Origin: Gammaproteobacteria bacterium
GTDB taxonomy: Bacteria; Pseudomonadota; Gammaproteobacteria; Pseudomonadales; Pseudohongiellaceae
NCBI GenBank assembly: GCA_030682575.1
Contig: JAUXNX010000013.1
Span: 124,001 to 188,000, forward strand
DNA length: 64,000 nucleotides
Reading direction: 5' to 3'
Shown: in pieces, positions 1 through 9,235 of the stretch
Layout of the letters: every line of letters starts with the position of its first letter
Position numbering within the stretch: the first letter of the stretch is position 1
Position numbers and translations under genes: made by a program
Notes under the pieces: generated by a model
What the model saw: the letters and a program-made list of their open reading frames with translations, nothing else
Told to the model about the DNA's origin: nothing
Databases searched by the model: none

Positions 1-1850
1 TGGCGTAGCAACGATGCACGCCATGTGTTCCATAAGGTAGGATTGGTTGCGTTGATATCGGCTACAGTCATGGCATAAAGATAATCCAGGTGCAACTTGT
101 CGCCGACATCAAGTGCAAAATGGTGAATGACTTCTGGGTCGGCAATATCCATGCGTTGCGCTGTCATCGACATCAACAGATGTTTGCCCACCAGCCAGGT
201 GACCAGTTTGGTATCCCAGGCGCTCAGGTGATGACGTTGACAGAACTCTGTGGCATCGACCATGCCGAGAGTAGAGTGGTCACCACCACGCCCCTTGGCG
301 ATGTCGTGGTACAGCCCGGCGATGTAGAGCAGCTCCACCTTTGGCAGGCGGCGAGCAATATGTGCGGCAATCGGGAATTGTTCTTCTGCTCCAGGGTAGC
401 GAAAGCGTCGCATGTTCTCTACTACTTGCAGCGTGTGTGCATCGACCGTGTAGATGTGAAACAGGTCGTGTTGCATCTTGCCGGTAATGGCGCCGAACTC
501 GGGAAGATAACGGCCGAGTACGCCATAACGTGACATGCGCCGTAACTGCGAAGTGACCTGGTGTGGTGAACGCAATAATTCCATGAACAAGGTGACGTTG
601 CGCAGATCCTTGCGGAAATTGTCGTCGATAAGATGCTGGTGTTCGCGTATCAGACGGATCGTCGCTGCGCGCACACCGACGATCTGGGGGTTCTGCGCCA
701 TCAGCACGAATATTTCCATCAATGCGAATGGGAAGCGTCGAAATACCCCTGGATTACGTGCTTCGATGTAATCGTTACGAATCTGGAAGCGGTTGTTGAC
801 GATGGTGATTTCTTCTTTTTCATCGGCTCGCAGGATGGCTTCATCGAAGTGCTGCAGAAGCATATCGTTGAGTCCACGCAGTGTTGCAACGGCGCGGTAG
901 TATTCCTGCATCAACTTCTCGACGGCGAGACTTTTTTCGTCGTCCTCATAGCCGAACATTCTTGCGAGATCCTTCTGTCTGTCAAACAGAAGGCGATCTT
1001 CCTTGCGGCCGGCAAGCAGGTGTAACCCAAAACGAATTCGCCACAATAATTGCTCGCCGTTCGCAAGCTGCTGGTATTCCGATGCGGTCAGAAATCCCAG
1101 TGTGACCAGGTCTGCCAGATTGGTCGCCCTGTAGTGCCGCTTGGCTATCCAGGCGATGGTCTGAATATCTCGCAAGCCACCTGGCGATGTCTTGACGTTG
1201 GGCTCCAACGCGTAATCGATATCATAGTATTTTTCATGGCGAGCAATCTGTTCGTCACGCTTGGCCAGAAAGAAGGACTTGGCGGGCCAGACATCGCTGT
1301 TTTGCGTCTGTGCAATCATCTCGTCGCGCAGCGATTCGGGGCCGACAATTGTGCGTGACTCCATAAGGCTGGTGGCAACAGTGATGTCTTTCAGTGCCTC
1401 CTGTCGGCACTGTTGTATGGAGCGCACACTCTGGCCGATTTCCAGATTGATGTCCCACAGCAGCGTGAAGAAACCACTGATGCTTTCCTTGTACTTGGCT
1501 GGATCGTCTTTGCGTGTCAGCAGAAGCAGATCGATATCAGAGTGGGGGTGCAATTCGCCACGGCCGAATCCTCCGACAGCAAGCAGGCTGATGTTGTTGG
1601 GATCTCCCCAGGAATAGCGCTCCCATGCACAACTCAGTAACTGATCAATCATCCAGGCACGGCCGGTTACAAGAGAAACGATATCAACATTGGTGCGGTA
1701 TCTTTCTTCCAGCACCTGATTGGCGTGTTGCAGTGCTTCCTTGAACGCATGTACAGGATTGCCTCCCAACGCAAGGCGTTCGCGAAACTCGCTAGTATCG
1801 AGCAGCGCCTTGTCCTGAAAGCCATCCATGTCGGGTTGCGAGTCAGTCAT
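1..1850 (-). CDS. glnD: GlnD, bifunctional uridylyltransferase/uridylyl-removing enzyme (3' end outside window)
   Basis: GlnD uridylylates the PII proteins (GlnB/GlnK) under nitrogen limitation and removes UMP when glutamine is high, so it sets glutamine synthetase activity and NtrBC signalling. About 616 N-terminal residues are visible. The nucleotidyltransferase motif GGFGRGELHPHSDIDLL lies near residues 83-100, with both catalytic aspartates. The HD-domain motif YHDIAKGRGGDHS lies near residues 511-525, followed by the conserved HLDYLYAMTVADINATNPTLW segment. The C-terminal ACT domains lie beyond the window edge. The start is the ATG whose complement is 1848-1850, about 50 bp after the map stop. 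The frame is open upstream to map, so a slightly earlier non-ATG start is possible. Co-directional with map, hence probably co-transcribed. Confidence 0.96.
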   Translation of the reverse strand, partial: MTDSQPDMDGFQDKALLDTSEFRERLALGGNPVHAFKEALQHANQVLEERYRTNVDIVSLVTGRAWMIDQLLSCAWERYSWGDPNNISLLAVGGFGRGELHPHSDIDLLLLTRKDDPAKYKESISGFFTLLWDINLEIGQSVRSIQQCRQEALKDITVATSLMESRTIVGPESLRDEMIAQTQNSDVWPAKSFFLAKRDEQIARHEKYYDIDYALEPNVKTSPGGLRDIQTIAWIAKRHYRATNLADLVTLGFLTASEYQQLANGEQLLWRIRFGLHLLAGRKEDRLLFDRQKDLARMFGYEDDEKSLAVEKLMQEYYRAVATLRGLNDMLLQHFDEAILRADEKEEITIVNNRFQIRNDYIEARNPGVFRRFPFALMEIFVLMAQNPQIVGVRAATIRLIREHQHLIDDNFRKDLRNVTLFMELLRSPHQVTSQLRRMSRYGVLGRYLPEFGAITGKMQHDLFHIYTVDAHTLQVVENMRRFRYPGAEEQFPIAAHIARRLPKVELLYIAGLYHDIAKGRGGDHSTLGMVDATEFCQRHHLSAWDTKLVTWLVGKHLLMSMTAQRMDIADPEVIHHFALDVGDKLHLDYLYAMTVADINATNPTLWNTWRASLLR

Positions 1851-1899
1851 ATTGTGTATGCCAATGTGGTTGGGCAGGTGAAATACAGAATCAAGGAGA

Positions 1900-2673
1900 T
1901 CAGAGATTTTCTTCTCCGCGCCTCGTGAGCACTTCGCAGCCATTGTTGGTTACGGCCAGTGTATGTTCCCACTGTGCCGACAGGCGCCTGTCACGCGTCG
2001 TGACTGTCCAGCCGTCGGATTTCGAGAGTTTGGTGTGGTGCGTGCCTGCATTGAGCATTGGCTCAATCGTGAATGTCATGCCTTCTTCCAATACAAGTCC
2101 TGTGCCTGGCTTGCCGAAATGCAGCACCTGCGGATCTTCATGAAATATTCTGCCGATACCGTGACCACAGTACTCGCGTACAACTGAGTAATGATTGCCT
2201 TCGGCAAGCGTCTGGATGACGTGACCGATATCCCCCAATCGTGTCCCCGGTTTGACAATTTCAATGGCTTTGTAGAGGCACTGGCGGGTCACATCTATCA
2301 GTCTCATAACATGGGGGGGCGCTTCGTCAATCACAAACATCTTGCTGGTATCCCCGTGATACCCGTCCTTGATGACAGTGACGTCTATATTGATGATGTC
2401 ACCTTTCTTGAGGATCTTGGTGTCACTTGGAATACCATGGCAGATCACGTGATTGACGGATGTGCAGATCGATTTGGGGAAACCGTTGTAATTGAGAGGA
2501 GCAGGGACGGCCTGCTGCACATTGACTATATAGTCGTGACAAATTCTGTCGAGTTCGCCAGTGCTGATGCCGGCTTGGACATGAGGCCCTATCATTTCCA
2601 GCACATCGGCGGCCAGGCGGCCGGCCACACGCATTTTCTCGATTTCATCCGGCGTTTTGATACTGATAGCCAT
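1900..2673 (-). CDS. map: Methionine aminopeptidase, type I
   Basis: Cytosolic metallopeptidase that removes the initiator methionine from nascent proteins. The 257 residues are the normal type Ia length with no N-terminal extension. All five metal ligands are present: D97 (NIDVTV), D108 (YHGDTS), H171 (CGHGIG), E204 (FTIEPM) and E236 (WEHTLA), at nearly the same numbers as in E. coli. It is transcribed away from rpsB, the usual map/rpsB divergence, and is followed by glnD. A weak GGAG lies about 14 nt before the ATG, so ribosome binding looks poor. Identity is secure. Confidence 0.98.
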   Translation of the reverse strand: MAISIKTPDEIEKMRVAGRLAADVLEMIGPHVQAGISTGELDRICHDYIVNVQQAVPAPLNYNGFPKSICTSVNHVICHGIPSDTKILKKGDIINIDVTVIKDGYHGDTSKMFVIDEAPPHVMRLIDVTRQCLYKAIEIVKPGTRLGDIGHVIQTLAEGNHYSVVREYCGHGIGRIFHEDPQVLHFGKPGTGLVLEEGMTFTIEPMLNAGTHHTKLSKSDGWTVTTRDRRLSAQWEHTLAVTNNGCEVLTRRGEENL

Positions 2674-2726
2674 GGCTTGGAAAGACTTCTCCGTCTACTG
2701 TATTGGGTGATTTTTCAGGCGTTGCC

Positions 2727-2756
2727 ATTGTAAAGCAGGATATTCAGTAATGACAG
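2727..2756 (-). promoter_or_regulatory. Candidate sigma-70 promoter for map-glnD
   Basis: On the minus strand a -35 CTGTCA (complement of 2751-2756) and a -10 TACAAT (complement of 2727-2732) are separated by 18 bp, with the -10 about 55 nt before the map start. TACAAT matches five of six consensus bases. Judged by eye only. Confidence 0.4.
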
Positions 2757-2805
2757 GCACCCTGCTCAGTGCAGTCAGGTCGCGCCTGAATCACAGCCTT
2801 CGCGC

Positions 2806-2834
2806 TTTATGTCCTGGGTGTATTGTGGTATAAA
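2806..2834 (+). promoter_or_regulatory. Candidate rpsB promoter with GC-rich discriminator
   Basis: TTTATG at 2806-2811 and TATAAA at 2829-2834 are 17 bp apart and followed by the GC-rich stretch GCTGCGCGC. A GC-rich discriminator is the usual mark of stringently controlled ribosomal protein promoters (established knowledge). It implies a leader of about 170 nt before rpsB. The -35 is weak. Confidence 0.5.
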
Positions 2835-2839
2835 GCTGC

Positions 2840-3008
2840 GCGCTTTACGGGTCCGAGGATGTATAAATGGGTCAGTGAAGGCGTAATTCTCAACAACCAA
2901 CGTCGCACATACACCGTCACATGTGTTTTGGGTGCCTTGAACTCCTTGCGGATTCGGGGTTAAACCATGGGGTGTATGGAGGCTTAACCCGAAACTGAAG
3001 GAATTATC
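2840..3008 (+). promoter_or_regulatory. Structured rpsB leader, candidate S2 autoregulatory RNA
   Basis: The 335-bp gap between map and rpsB holds no gene. The long untranslated leader of rpsB contains a strong hairpin just before the start codon. TTCGGGGTTAA (2953-2963) pairs with TTAACCCGAA (2984-2993), ten pairs with one bulged G and a 20-nt loop. In E. coli and other gammaproteobacteria, S2 represses its own rpsB-tsf mRNA through a structured 5' leader. Position and structure fit that, but no covariation could be tested. Confidence 0.45.
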
Positions 3009-3782
3009 ATGGCTACTGTTTCAATGAAGGAAATGCTCAAGGCTGGTGTGCACTTCGGCCACCAGGCTCGCTACTGGAACCCGAAAATGAAGAAATTCAT
3101 CTTCGGTGCCCGCAACAAGATTCATATCATCAACCTGGAACACACCGTTCCGGCCCTCAATGCCGCTCTTGTCCAAGTGCAGAGCCTGGCCGCAAAGAAG
3201 AAAAAAGTTCTCTTCGTTGGCACCAAACGTGCCGCAGGCAAAATCATCAAGGAACAGGCTGAACGTGCGGGAATGCCCTACGTGGATCATCGCTGGCTTG
3301 GTGGTATGCTCACGAACTACAAGACCATTCGTGGCTCCATCAAGAAATTGCGTGATCTTGAGACTCAGGAACAAGACGGAACTTTCGATCGCATGACCAA
3401 GAAAGAGGCCCTGATCCGTCGCAGAGCGATGGACAAACTGGAGCGCAGTATCGGTGGTATCAAGGATATGGGTGGCTTGCCTGATGCCCTGTTCGTTATC
3501 GATGTGGATCACGAGCGAATTGCGATCACTGAAGCGAACAATCTGGGTATTCCGGTTATTGGTATCGTGGATACCAACAGCAATCCGGATGGTATCGATT
3601 ACCCGATTCCCGGCAATGACGATGCTATTCGTGCCATTGAGCTTTACGCCCGTGCAGTAGCAGACGCCTGCATTGATGGTCGTGGCGATCTGAATGCTGT
3701 AGTGAGCGACAGTGAGTTCATTGAGGTGAACGATGCAGTGGCGGCTGAAGAGCCGGCCGGGGGCGCAGCAGCAGGCGTGTAA
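3009..3782 (+). CDS. rpsB: 30S ribosomal protein S2
   Basis: S2 binds the small subunit near the head/body junction and is needed for S1 to join. The 257-residue protein opens with [19 protein letters not shown] and contains [20 protein letters not shown] and the [14 protein letters not shown] and [12 protein letters not shown] blocks typical of the family. The C-terminal tail is acidic and alanine/glycine-rich. AAGGA lies a few bases before the ATG. First gene of the rpsB-tsf transcript, with an attenuator-like hairpin after it. Confidence 0.99.
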   Translation: MATVSMKEMLKAGVHFGHQARYWNPKMKKFIFGARNKIHIINLEHTVPALNAALVQVQSLAAKKKKVLFVGTKRAAGKIIKEQAERAGMPYVDHRWLGGMLTNYKTIRGSIKKLRDLETQEQDGTFDRMTKKEALIRRRAMDKLERSIGGIKDMGGLPDALFVIDVDHERIAITEANNLGIPVIGIVDTNSNPDGIDYPIPGNDDAIRAIELYARAVADACIDGRGDLNAVVSDSEFIEVNDAVAAEEPAGGAAAGV

Positions 3783-3897
3783 TCCTGCAGAGCCTTCTCA
3801 GTCGAGGAGATTGCCGTCCAAGGGGGGCATCTCCTCCTGATGCAGAAGCTGTCATTGCGAAAGCCGGTTCTGGTGAACCGAAAAGTAGCGACAAAAA

Positions 3898-3920
3898 GAG
3901 GGGCTTGGCCCCTTTTTTTT
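3898..3920 (+). terminator. Intrinsic terminator/attenuator between rpsB and tsf
   Basis: GGGGC (3900-3904), loop TTG, GCCCC (3908-3912) is followed by eight T residues (3913-3920). The A-run just upstream can extend the stem by pairing with the T-run. Because tsf follows closely without an obvious strong promoter, partial read-through is likely, giving more S2 message than EF-Ts message. Confidence 0.8.
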
Positions 3921-3969
3921 AATTCCGTTTTGAACAATTGAATTCATTTGAGTAGATAGGGGCAAGAAA

Positions 3970-4845
3970 ATGGCGAATATCACAGCAGGAATGGTAAAGG
4001 AACTGCGCGAGCGCACTGGGCTGGGCATGATGGACTGCAAAAAGGCATTGGTGGAAGCTGATGGCGACATGGAAAAGGCAATCGATGATCTGCGTAAAGC
4101 CAGTGGTTTGAAAGCAGCCAAGAAAGCGGGGCGTATCGCTGCAGAAGGCATCGTGCTGACCAAGGTATCAGAAGACGGCAATGTTGGCGTAATTGTCGAA
4201 GTCAACAGCGAGACAGACTTCGTTGCCCGTGATTCAAACTTCCTGAATTTTGCAAATACAGTGCTCGATAAGGCATTCAGCAGCAAACAGTCTGATGTTG
4301 CCACTCTGATGGCAGGTGATCTGGAGAATGCCCGTGAAGCCCTGGTACAGAAAATTGGCGAGAACATCAGTGTGCGCCGCATCCAGGTCGTCGAGTTCAA
4401 GAATGTGAACGATGGCATTGTTGACGCTTATGTGCATAGCAATAATCGCATTGCGGTACTTGTCGCACTGAAAGGTGGTGATGACTCTCTGGCAAAGGAT
4501 ATCGCGATGCACGTGGCCGCAGTGAACCCATTGGTCGTGCGCTCCGAAGATGTGCCAAAGGAGTTGCTTGCCAAGGAATCCGAAATTTATTCCGCCCAGG
4601 CTCGCGAGAGTGGCAAGCCTGAAGAAATCATCGAGAAGATGATCCAAGGGCGTCTGCGCAAGTACGTGGCTGAAGTCAGTCTGCTGGATCAGCCCTTCGT
4701 CAAGGACGGTGAAATCACCGTTGCAGCGCTGCTGAAAAAGGCTGGCGCGGATGTGGTCAGCTTCATCCGTTACGAAGTAGGTGAAGGTATCGAGAAAGAA
4801 GAAGTGGATTTCGCGCAGGAAGTTGCTGCCGCCGCTGGTCTGTAA
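3970..4845 (+). CDS. tsf: Elongation factor Ts
   Basis: Guanine nucleotide exchange factor for EF-Tu. The 291 residues match the family length. The N-terminal UBA-like domain carries [19 protein letters not shown] (residues about 9-28), and the core contains the TDFVAR motif (about residues 81-86) that contacts EF-Tu. The start follows GGGGCAAGAAAATG. It lies between the rpsB terminator and pyrH, the usual rpsB-tsf-pyrH-frr cluster. Confidence 0.99.
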   Translation: MANITAGMVKELRERTGLGMMDCKKALVEADGDMEKAIDDLRKASGLKAAKKAGRIAAEGIVLTKVSEDGNVGVIVEVNSETDFVARDSNFLNFANTVLDKAFSSKQSDVATLMAGDLENAREALVQKIGENISVRRIQVVEFKNVNDGIVDAYVHSNNRIAVLVALKGGDDSLAKDIAMHVAAVNPLVVRSEDVPKELLAKESEIYSAQARESGKPEEIIEKMIQGRLRKYVAEVSLLDQPFVKDGEITVAALLKKAGADVVSFIRYEVGEGIEKEEVDFAQEVAAAAGL

Positions 4846-4883
4846 CCCCTGTTAACCGGATCTACTGACAGGATGAAACGCAC

Positions 4884-5618
4884 ATGGTAAAGCTAGATAA
4901 GAAATACAAGCGCATTCTCCTGAAGCTCAGCGGTGAAGCCCTCATGGGCGATGCAGATTTCGGCATCGATCCAAAAGTGCTGGATCGCATGGCAGTCGAG
5001 GTCGGCCAATTGGTCGGCCTCGGCATTCAAATTGGTGTGGTGATAGGTGGTGGCAACCTGTTTCGTGGTGCAGCGCTCAGTGCTGCCGGCATGGAGCGTG
5101 TCACCGGTGATCACATGGGTATGCTGGCCACTGTCATGAACGCTCTGGCAATGCGTGACGCTCTTGAGCGGGCCAATATTGCCACCCGTGTCATGTCCGC
5201 CATTCCAATGAGCGGGGTAGTGGAACATTACGATCGCCGTACTGCTATTCGCCATTTGCGGTCGGGAGATGTGGTGATTTTCGCGGCCGGCACCGGGAAT
5301 CCGTTTTTTACTACTGACACAGCTGCCTGTCTGCGTGGTATCGAAATCAATGCTGAACTGGTGCTCAAGGCCACCAAGGTGGACGGAGTCTATTCGGCTG
5401 ATCCGAAGTTCGTGCCTGATGCCGTCAAGTTTGATCGTTTGACATTTGATGACGTGCTGGACAAGAAGCTTGGCGTAATGGATCTGACTGCCATCGCGCT
5501 GATCCGAGAGCACGACATTCCCGTGCGGGTTTTCAACATGAACCGTCCGGGGGCTTTGCTCAACAACGTCATGGGACCTGGCGATGGTACAACCATCGAA
5601 AATGCACCCGTAGCATAA
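4884..5618 (+). CDS. pyrH: UMP kinase
   Basis: Phosphorylates UMP to UDP in pyrimidine synthesis; bacterial enzymes are hexamers of the amino-acid-kinase fold, activated by GTP and inhibited by UTP. The 244 residues show KLSGEALMG near residue 14, the GGGNLFRG loop and the [12 protein letters not shown] segment that binds the nucleotides. It sits 38 bp after tsf, with AGGATG upstream of the ATG. The product feeds pyrG further along the window. Confidence 0.99.
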   Translation: MVKLDKKYKRILLKLSGEALMGDADFGIDPKVLDRMAVEVGQLVGLGIQIGVVIGGGNLFRGAALSAAGMERVTGDHMGMLATVMNALAMRDALERANIATRVMSAIPMSGVVEHYDRRTAIRHLRSGDVVIFAAGTGNPFFTTDTAACLRGIEINAELVLKATKVDGVYSADPKFVPDAVKFDRLTFDDVLDKKLGVMDLTAIALIREHDIPVRVFNMNRPGALLNNVMGPGDGTTIENAPVA

Positions 5619-5661
5619 TCAGGACCACCTGGCTGGGTGGTCGCAAGATGGGGTAAGAAAG

Positions 5662-6219
5662 ATGATTGAAGACATTATCAAAGACGCAGAACAACGCATG
5701 GAGAAGAGCGTCACGGCGCTTGAGACCGCTTTCAAGAAAATCAGAACTGGCCGTGCCCACCCCAGTCTTCTCGATACGATCATGGTGCCGTACTACGGCG
5801 CCGACACTCCGCTGAATCAGCTTGCCAATGTCACTGTTGAAGATGGCCGTTGCCTGGTTGTTGTGCCCTGGGAAAGGCCGTTGATAGGAGAAGTGGAGAG
5901 GGCGATCATGAAGTCCGATCTCGGACTCAATCCCTCGAACAATGGCGAATCCATTCGCGTGCCGATGCCAGCACTGACTGAAGAAACACGCCGTGAGTAC
6001 ACCAAGCAGGCAAAATCTGAAGCCGAGAATGCCAGGGTGGCCGTGCGTAATATTCGTCGCGATGCCAATGGCGACTTCAAGGATCTGCTGAAGGACAAAG
6101 AGATCAGCGAGGATGATCAACGCCGCGCCGAAGAACGGATTCAGAAACTCACGGATAAATATATTGCTGCGATCGATGCCAGTTACGGGGTCAAGGAAGC
6201 GGATCTGCTGTCCATGTAA
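5662..6219 (+). CDS. frr: Ribosome recycling factor
   Basis: Splits the post-termination ribosome together with EF-G. It is 185 residues long, the standard length, with the family signature [11 protein letters not shown] at about residues 30-40 and the C-terminal helix region containing [15 protein letters not shown]. The start ATG follows GGGTAAGAAAG. Forty-three base pairs separate it from pyrH, consistent with one transcript. Confidence 0.99.
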   Translation: MIEDIIKDAEQRMEKSVTALETAFKKIRTGRAHPSLLDTIMVPYYGADTPLNQLANVTVEDGRCLVVVPWERPLIGEVERAIMKSDLGLNPSNNGESIRVPMPALTEETRREYTKQAKSEAENARVAVRNIRRDANGDFKDLLKDKEISEDDQRRAEERIQKLTDKYIAAIDASYGVKEADLLSM

Positions 6220-6334
6220 TGTTGGTGCCTGATCTTGACGGTGATGAGATCACAGTCCGGCACTGCCAGCAACATCAAGGCTGCTGATGGCAGCGCGGAA
6301 CGGCAATCATCAACCTAAGGGATATAGACGTCTG

Positions 6335-7123
6335 ATGCAAAAAGATACTTCCACGCATTTTGAGTCGAGTGAGTTGCCCCGGCATGTTGCGGTCATCATG
6401 GATGGCAATAATCGCTGGGCCAGAGTAAATGGGCTGTCCGGCTCTGCCGGTCATCGTGCTGGTGCCGAAGCAGCCCGCCAGGTGGTGTACTCCTGCGTAA
6501 AGCGAGATATCAAGTATTTGACCCTGTTTGCCTTCAGCAGCGAAAACTGGCTGCGTCCCAACAAGGAGGTCAAAGGGCTGATGGCTTTGTTCTTGGCTGT
6601 ACTAAAAAGAAATGAAATCAATCAGTTGCATCTGAATAATGTGCGCCTCCAGTTCATTGGTAATCGTGGGAGTTTTTCTGCCAAGCTCCAGCATCACATG
6701 CGCGATGTTGAGGAACTTACAGCAGCCAACACCGGTACAGTTGTCACCGTTGCAGCAGATTATGGGGGGCGGTGGGATATCGCGAATGCGGCCCGCCAAA
6801 TTGCGGAGCAGGTCAAGCAGGGCAAGTTGCGGGCGGAAGACGTGAGCGTTGCTACTATGGAAAAATACATATGTCTTGCTGATACTCCAATGCCTGATCT
6901 TTGCATAAGGACAGGGGGCGAGAATCGGATCAGCAACTTCCTGCTCTGGCAGTTTGCGTATACCGAGCTTTATTTCACTGATTGTTACTGGCCGGATTTT
7001 GACGACACGCATTTCCAGCAGGCTATGGACGATTACGGAAAGCGCCAGCGTCGCTATGGGCATCTGAACATTCCCTCGCACAGTGACGAGCTTCCTGTCA
7101 CCGGGAGTATGCATAGTGCTTAG
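6335..7123 (+). CDS. uppS: Undecaprenyl diphosphate synthase (cis-prenyltransferase)
   Basis: Adds isopentenyl units to farnesyl diphosphate to make the C55 carrier for peptidoglycan and O-antigen. The 262-residue form starts at 6335 and places HVAVIMDGNNRWA at residue 18, as in E. coli; the aspartate of MDGN is catalytic. The usual GNGRWA reads GNNRWA here. The substrate-binding TFAFSSENW-like block (LFAFSSENWLRP) and RTGGENRISNFLLWQ are present. An in-frame ATG at 6287 would add 16 residues of unconserved sequence; AAGGG upstream of 6335 supports the shorter form. It overlaps cdsA by 8 bp. Dxr, IspD and IspF for precursor supply, and PopT for carrier recycling, are in the same window. Confidence 0.97.
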   Translation: MQKDTSTHFESSELPRHVAVIMDGNNRWARVNGLSGSAGHRAGAEAARQVVYSCVKRDIKYLTLFAFSSENWLRPNKEVKGLMALFLAVLKRNEINQLHLNNVRLQFIGNRGSFSAKLQHHMRDVEELTAANTGTVVTVAADYGGRWDIANAARQIAEQVKQGKLRAEDVSVATMEKYICLADTPMPDLCIRTGGENRISNFLLWQFAYTELYFTDCYWPDFDDTHFQQAMDDYGKRQRRYGHLNIPSHSDELPVTGSMHSA

Positions 7124-7985
7124 GACCAGGGTGATCACCGCGCTGGTAATGCTGGCTATCCTGTATGTGGCGACGGCATGGCTGTCTCCCTTCCATTTTG
7201 CTCTCTTCGTAAGTGCTGTGTTGCTGGTGGCGGTGTTCGAATGGGCTGGTTTGATGGGGCTCACTCAGAACCTTCAAAAAATTTCTTATCTCCTTGTTTT
7301 TTCAACAGTAATGATCCTCTCTGCATGGCTCTTGGGCTTGTCTCCTTCGGCAGTGACTTTGAATCGGAACACGGCACTGCTGTTATGTGGTACTGGCATT
7401 CTGTTCTGGCTGTTCGCTTTTTCTTTGTTGAAGGCATATCCCGACAACCGTGACCGCTGGGCCGGGCTTGGCAAGACGGCTGTAATCGGATTTCTGACTC
7501 TTTTGCCGACGTGGTGTGCTCTGATCCAACTCAAGTATCTGGAGCCACGCGGTTATCTGGTACTGGCATTGATTGGACTGGTCAGCATTGTGGATATTGG
7601 TGCCTACTTCGTGGGTCGCCAATGGGGTAGAGCCAAACTGGCCCCCAACCTGAGCCCGCAAAAATCCTGGGCTGGTTTCTGGGGAGGTATGACATCCTGT
7701 TTGCTCCTGTCGTTGCTGCTGCTGTTTCCATTGCACTATATGGTCATGCCACTTGATGGTCTGACGGTAGTCGCGCTGGTGGCTATGGGGCTGGTGGTAG
7801 CGGTTTTCAGCGTGGTTGGGGACCTGTTCGAAAGTATGCTCAAGCGTAGTCAGGGTTTGAAAGACAGCGGTCGCTCCCTGCCTGGTCATGGCGGTGTTCT
7901 GGATCGTATTGACAGTTTGACGGCTGCGGCTCCTGTCTTCGTATTTTTCCTGATGATTCTGATAGACGACCTGACTTGGCAATGA
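7116..7985 (+). CDS. cdsA: Phosphatidate cytidylyltransferase (CDP-diacylglycerol synthase)
   Basis: Makes CDP-diacylglycerol from phosphatidate and CTP, the branch point of phospholipid synthesis, in the inner membrane. The protein has about eight hydrophobic segments and the C-terminal family signature around DLFESMLKRSQGLKDSG...LPGHGGVLDRIDSL. I chose the GTG at 7116 (MLRTRVITALVML, 289 aa). It has GGGAG 10 nt upstream and overlaps the uppS stop, whereas the longer ATG form would add an unconserved N-terminus read through uppS. Confidence 0.96.
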   Translation: MLRTRVITALVMLAILYVATAWLSPFHFALFVSAVLLVAVFEWAGLMGLTQNLQKISYLLVFSTVMILSAWLLGLSPSAVTLNRNTALLLCGTGILFWLFAFSLLKAYPDNRDRWAGLGKTAVIGFLTLLPTWCALIQLKYLEPRGYLVLALIGLVSIVDIGAYFVGRQWGRAKLAPNLSPQKSWAGFWGGMTSCLLLSLLLLFPLHYMVMPLDGLTVVALVAMGLVVAVFSVVGDLFESMLKRSQGLKDSGRSLPGHGGVLDRIDSLTAAAPVFVFFLMILIDDLTWQ

Positions 7986-9205
7986 ATTCACCTCCTGCAA
8001 ACAACATCCGCTCAGAGCGGGTCAGCTCCAGTATCACCATTCTCGGTTCGACAGGCTCGATCGGGAAAAGCACACTGGAAGTGATTGCATTGCATCCTTG
8101 CTACCAGGTCTTTGCGCTGACAGCCAATAACAATGTGGCGGAGATGTTGCAGCAATGCTTGCGTTTCCAGCCGCGCTTCGCAGTCATGGTGGATGCGGAT
8201 GCTGCCAATCAACTCGAACAGGTACTGATGGGCCAAGGCTCTACAACCCGAGTGCTGGCGGGAGAAGAGGGGCTTCTGGCGGTGGCAACGCATTCTGCCG
8301 TTGATACAGTGATGGCGGCAATTGTTGGGGCAGCCGGTTTGCCTCCGACGCTTGCTGCAGTCGAGGCCTCGAAGAAAGTCCTGCTCGCCAACAAGGAAGC
8401 GCTGATCATGGCGGGGGAATTGTTCATGACAGCCCTGGCTGCCAGCGATGCCATTCTTCTGCCCATCGACAGCGAACATAATGCGGTATTTCAATGTCTG
8501 CCCCCCGAATCCAGACTTGCAGGCAGCGATATCCGTCGCCAAGGTGTACGGAAGATCGTTCTCACAGCCTCAGGCGGACCGTTTCGGGACGTGGCTTTGG
8601 AAACTCTGCAGAACGTAACCCCAGCACAGGCCTGTCGTCACCCTAACTGGAGCATGGGCAAGAAGATATCGGTCGATTCGGCCACCATGATGAACAAGGG
8701 GTTGGAAGTGATCGAAGCCTGCTTCCTCTTTGGTACGATTCCCCGTCAGATTGAGGTGCTAATCCATCCGCAGAGTATCGTGCACTCCATGGTGGAGTAT
8801 CTCGACGGTTCTGTGATTGCCCAGCTTGGCAGTCCGGATATGCGCATTCCTATTTCCTATAGCCTTGCCTGGCCAGAGCGTATGAATTCCGGGGCCAGCT
8901 TTCTCGATCTTACCAGCCAGCCGGACCTGCAGTTCTTTACCCCCGATCTCATTCGTTTTCCTTGCTTGCGGCTGGGAATAGAGGCGGCAGAACAAGGGGG
9001 CACAGCACCCACAATTCTCAATGCAGCCAACGAAATAGCAGTGGATTCTTTTTTAAGCGGCAGGATAGGTTTCATGGACATTCCTGTTATCATTGCTCGC
9101 GTTCAGGCACAAATCACTTGTCGCAAAGCAGACACAATCGCTATTATCCGGCAGGCTGACGAGCACGCGCGAGCGATAGCCAGGGAGTTGACGGCAAGGA
9201 CTTGA
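7982..9205 (+). CDS. dxr: 1-deoxy-D-xylulose 5-phosphate reductoisomerase
   Basis: Converts DXP to MEP with NADPH, the first committed step of the MEP isoprenoid pathway. The 407-residue product has the NADPH loop ITILGSTGSIGKSTLEVI, the metal-binding SEHNAVFQ block (DSEHN) and KISVDSATMMNKGLEVIEA. The ATG at 7982 overlaps the cdsA stop as ATGA, which indicates translational coupling. IspD and IspF of the same pathway are at about 29-30 kb. Confidence 0.98.
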   Translation: MNSPPANNIRSERVSSSITILGSTGSIGKSTLEVIALHPCYQVFALTANNNVAEMLQQCLRFQPRFAVMVDADAANQLEQVLMGQGSTTRVLAGEEGLLAVATHSAVDTVMAAIVGAAGLPPTLAAVEASKKVLLANKEALIMAGELFMTALAASDAILLPIDSEHNAVFQCLPPESRLAGSDIRRQGVRKIVLTASGGPFRDVALETLQNVTPAQACRHPNWSMGKKISVDSATMMNKGLEVIEACFLFGTIPRQIEVLIHPQSIVHSMVEYLDGSVIAQLGSPDMRIPISYSLAWPERMNSGASFLDLTSQPDLQFFTPDLIRFPCLRLGIEAAEQGGTAPTILNAANEIAVDSFLSGRIGFMDIPVIIARVQAQITCRKADTIAIIRQADEHARAIARELTART

Positions 9206-9235
9206 CCGGATAGGAAATTGGAAGCAGTAAGTACT

